From the NCBI GenBank assembly GCA_947396885.1, contig OX377206.1, positions 10,780,778 through 10,844,777 on the forward strand: a stretch of DNA of 64,000 nucleotides. Direction: 5' to 3'. Under the pieces are notes generated by a model. The model saw nothing but the letters and a program-made list of their open reading frames with translations, was not told the origin of the DNA and did no database searches. This DNA comes from Heligmosomoides polygyrus polygyrus. Lineage: Eukaryota > Nematoda > Chromadorea > Rhabditida > Heligmosomidae. The translations under genes and the position numbers were made by a program. Shown here piece by piece: positions 63,597 through 64,000 of this stretch; position 1 is the first letter of the stretch; the number at the start of each line of letters is the position of its first letter.

Positions 63597-64000
63597 TTCA
63601 AACTTCGTTGAAATGATAACCTTAGAATGCAGCACTTGATAGAAAATGATAAGCTTAGCTATCAACATCTCGCAACACAGTAATCACTCTCTGACATAAA
63701 ACATCAGCTACTTCTTCGTGGGTCGATAGATTTTCGAAGGATAGTGCAATGAAAGCTCTAACGAATTTCATTGAGTGACACTTTGAACCCCAAAAAGCTG
63801 TGAATTCCCATTTTCAGGCCCAGTAGCTTTTGTTATAATCCGAATGAAGTAGATACGCTTTTCTCGACTACTCCAGCATTTAAAAAAGGCTTGTTTTTCA
63901 AATCATGCCGAAACAGCTGGAAATCGAAACAAATATCTAATCAGAAAATACGCAGAAGCCTTAAGCAAAACCTTCATGATAAAAATATCCTTAAGCAAGT

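Noticed and set aside
58975..64000. Search for the PAK CRIB exon
   Set aside because: No segment on the minus strand matched the H-x-x-H-V-G core of CRIB; absence here is reported rather than forcing a match.

Overview
This window looks like a nuclear contig from a parasitic nematode, most likely a clade V strongylid such as a hookworm. The evidence is a gene with short phase-consistent exons and TTTCAG-type acceptors, introns as short as about 53 bp beside multi-kilobase ones, and a transposon-rich background of mariner/Tc1, CR1-like and RTE LINEs, a Ty3/gypsy element and tRNA-derived SINEs. Poly-C and poly-G tracts of 9-17 bases are also frequent. The species is inferred, not read. No bacterial, organellar, rRNA or bona fide tRNA gene was seen.

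The clearest host gene is a group I p21-activated kinase (PAK) on the minus strand. Twelve exons between 58974 and 49606 encode, in order, the autoinhibitory segment, a proline-rich linker and most of the kinase domain; every splice phase matches. The CRIB motif and first exons (expected to the right) and the end of the C-lobe (expected to the left) were not found. On the plus strand three exons (21458-21589, 28961-29514, 47809-48048) have compatible phases and may be one unrecognised gene stretched by transposon insertions. A two-exon 3' gene end lies at 8882-9146. A broken cyclophilin copy lies at 36185-36476.

Most of the rest is mobile DNA. 1-11 kb holds dispersed inverted repeats, a Tc1 tail, a 1.1-kb TIR element and palindromic MITEs. 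11-17 kb holds SINEs, a 130-bp repeat array ending in a long CA microsatellite, and a mariner. 17-21 kb is a large inverted repeat around a LINE 3' end. 23-29 kb has a DD37D-like element next to a mariner that contains a LINE that itself contains a palindromic MITE. 31.4-36.1 kb is one complete but decayed Ty3/gypsy element with matching LTRs and a 5-bp target duplication. 36.5-49 kb is mixed repeats, and 49-64 kb is the PAK locus with its intronic insertions.

The most distinctive feature is a family of about a dozen palindromic elements with ends like GGCCCTGTTTATACTTCG and 3-bp target duplications (TTA, ATA, TTT, CAA), resembling PIF/Harbinger (Tourist-like) MITEs. Their GC-rich interiors differ from copy to copy yet remain self-complementary within each copy. 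One copy is only 48 bp (two abutting ends), and one is about 1 kb and encloses unrelated sequence.
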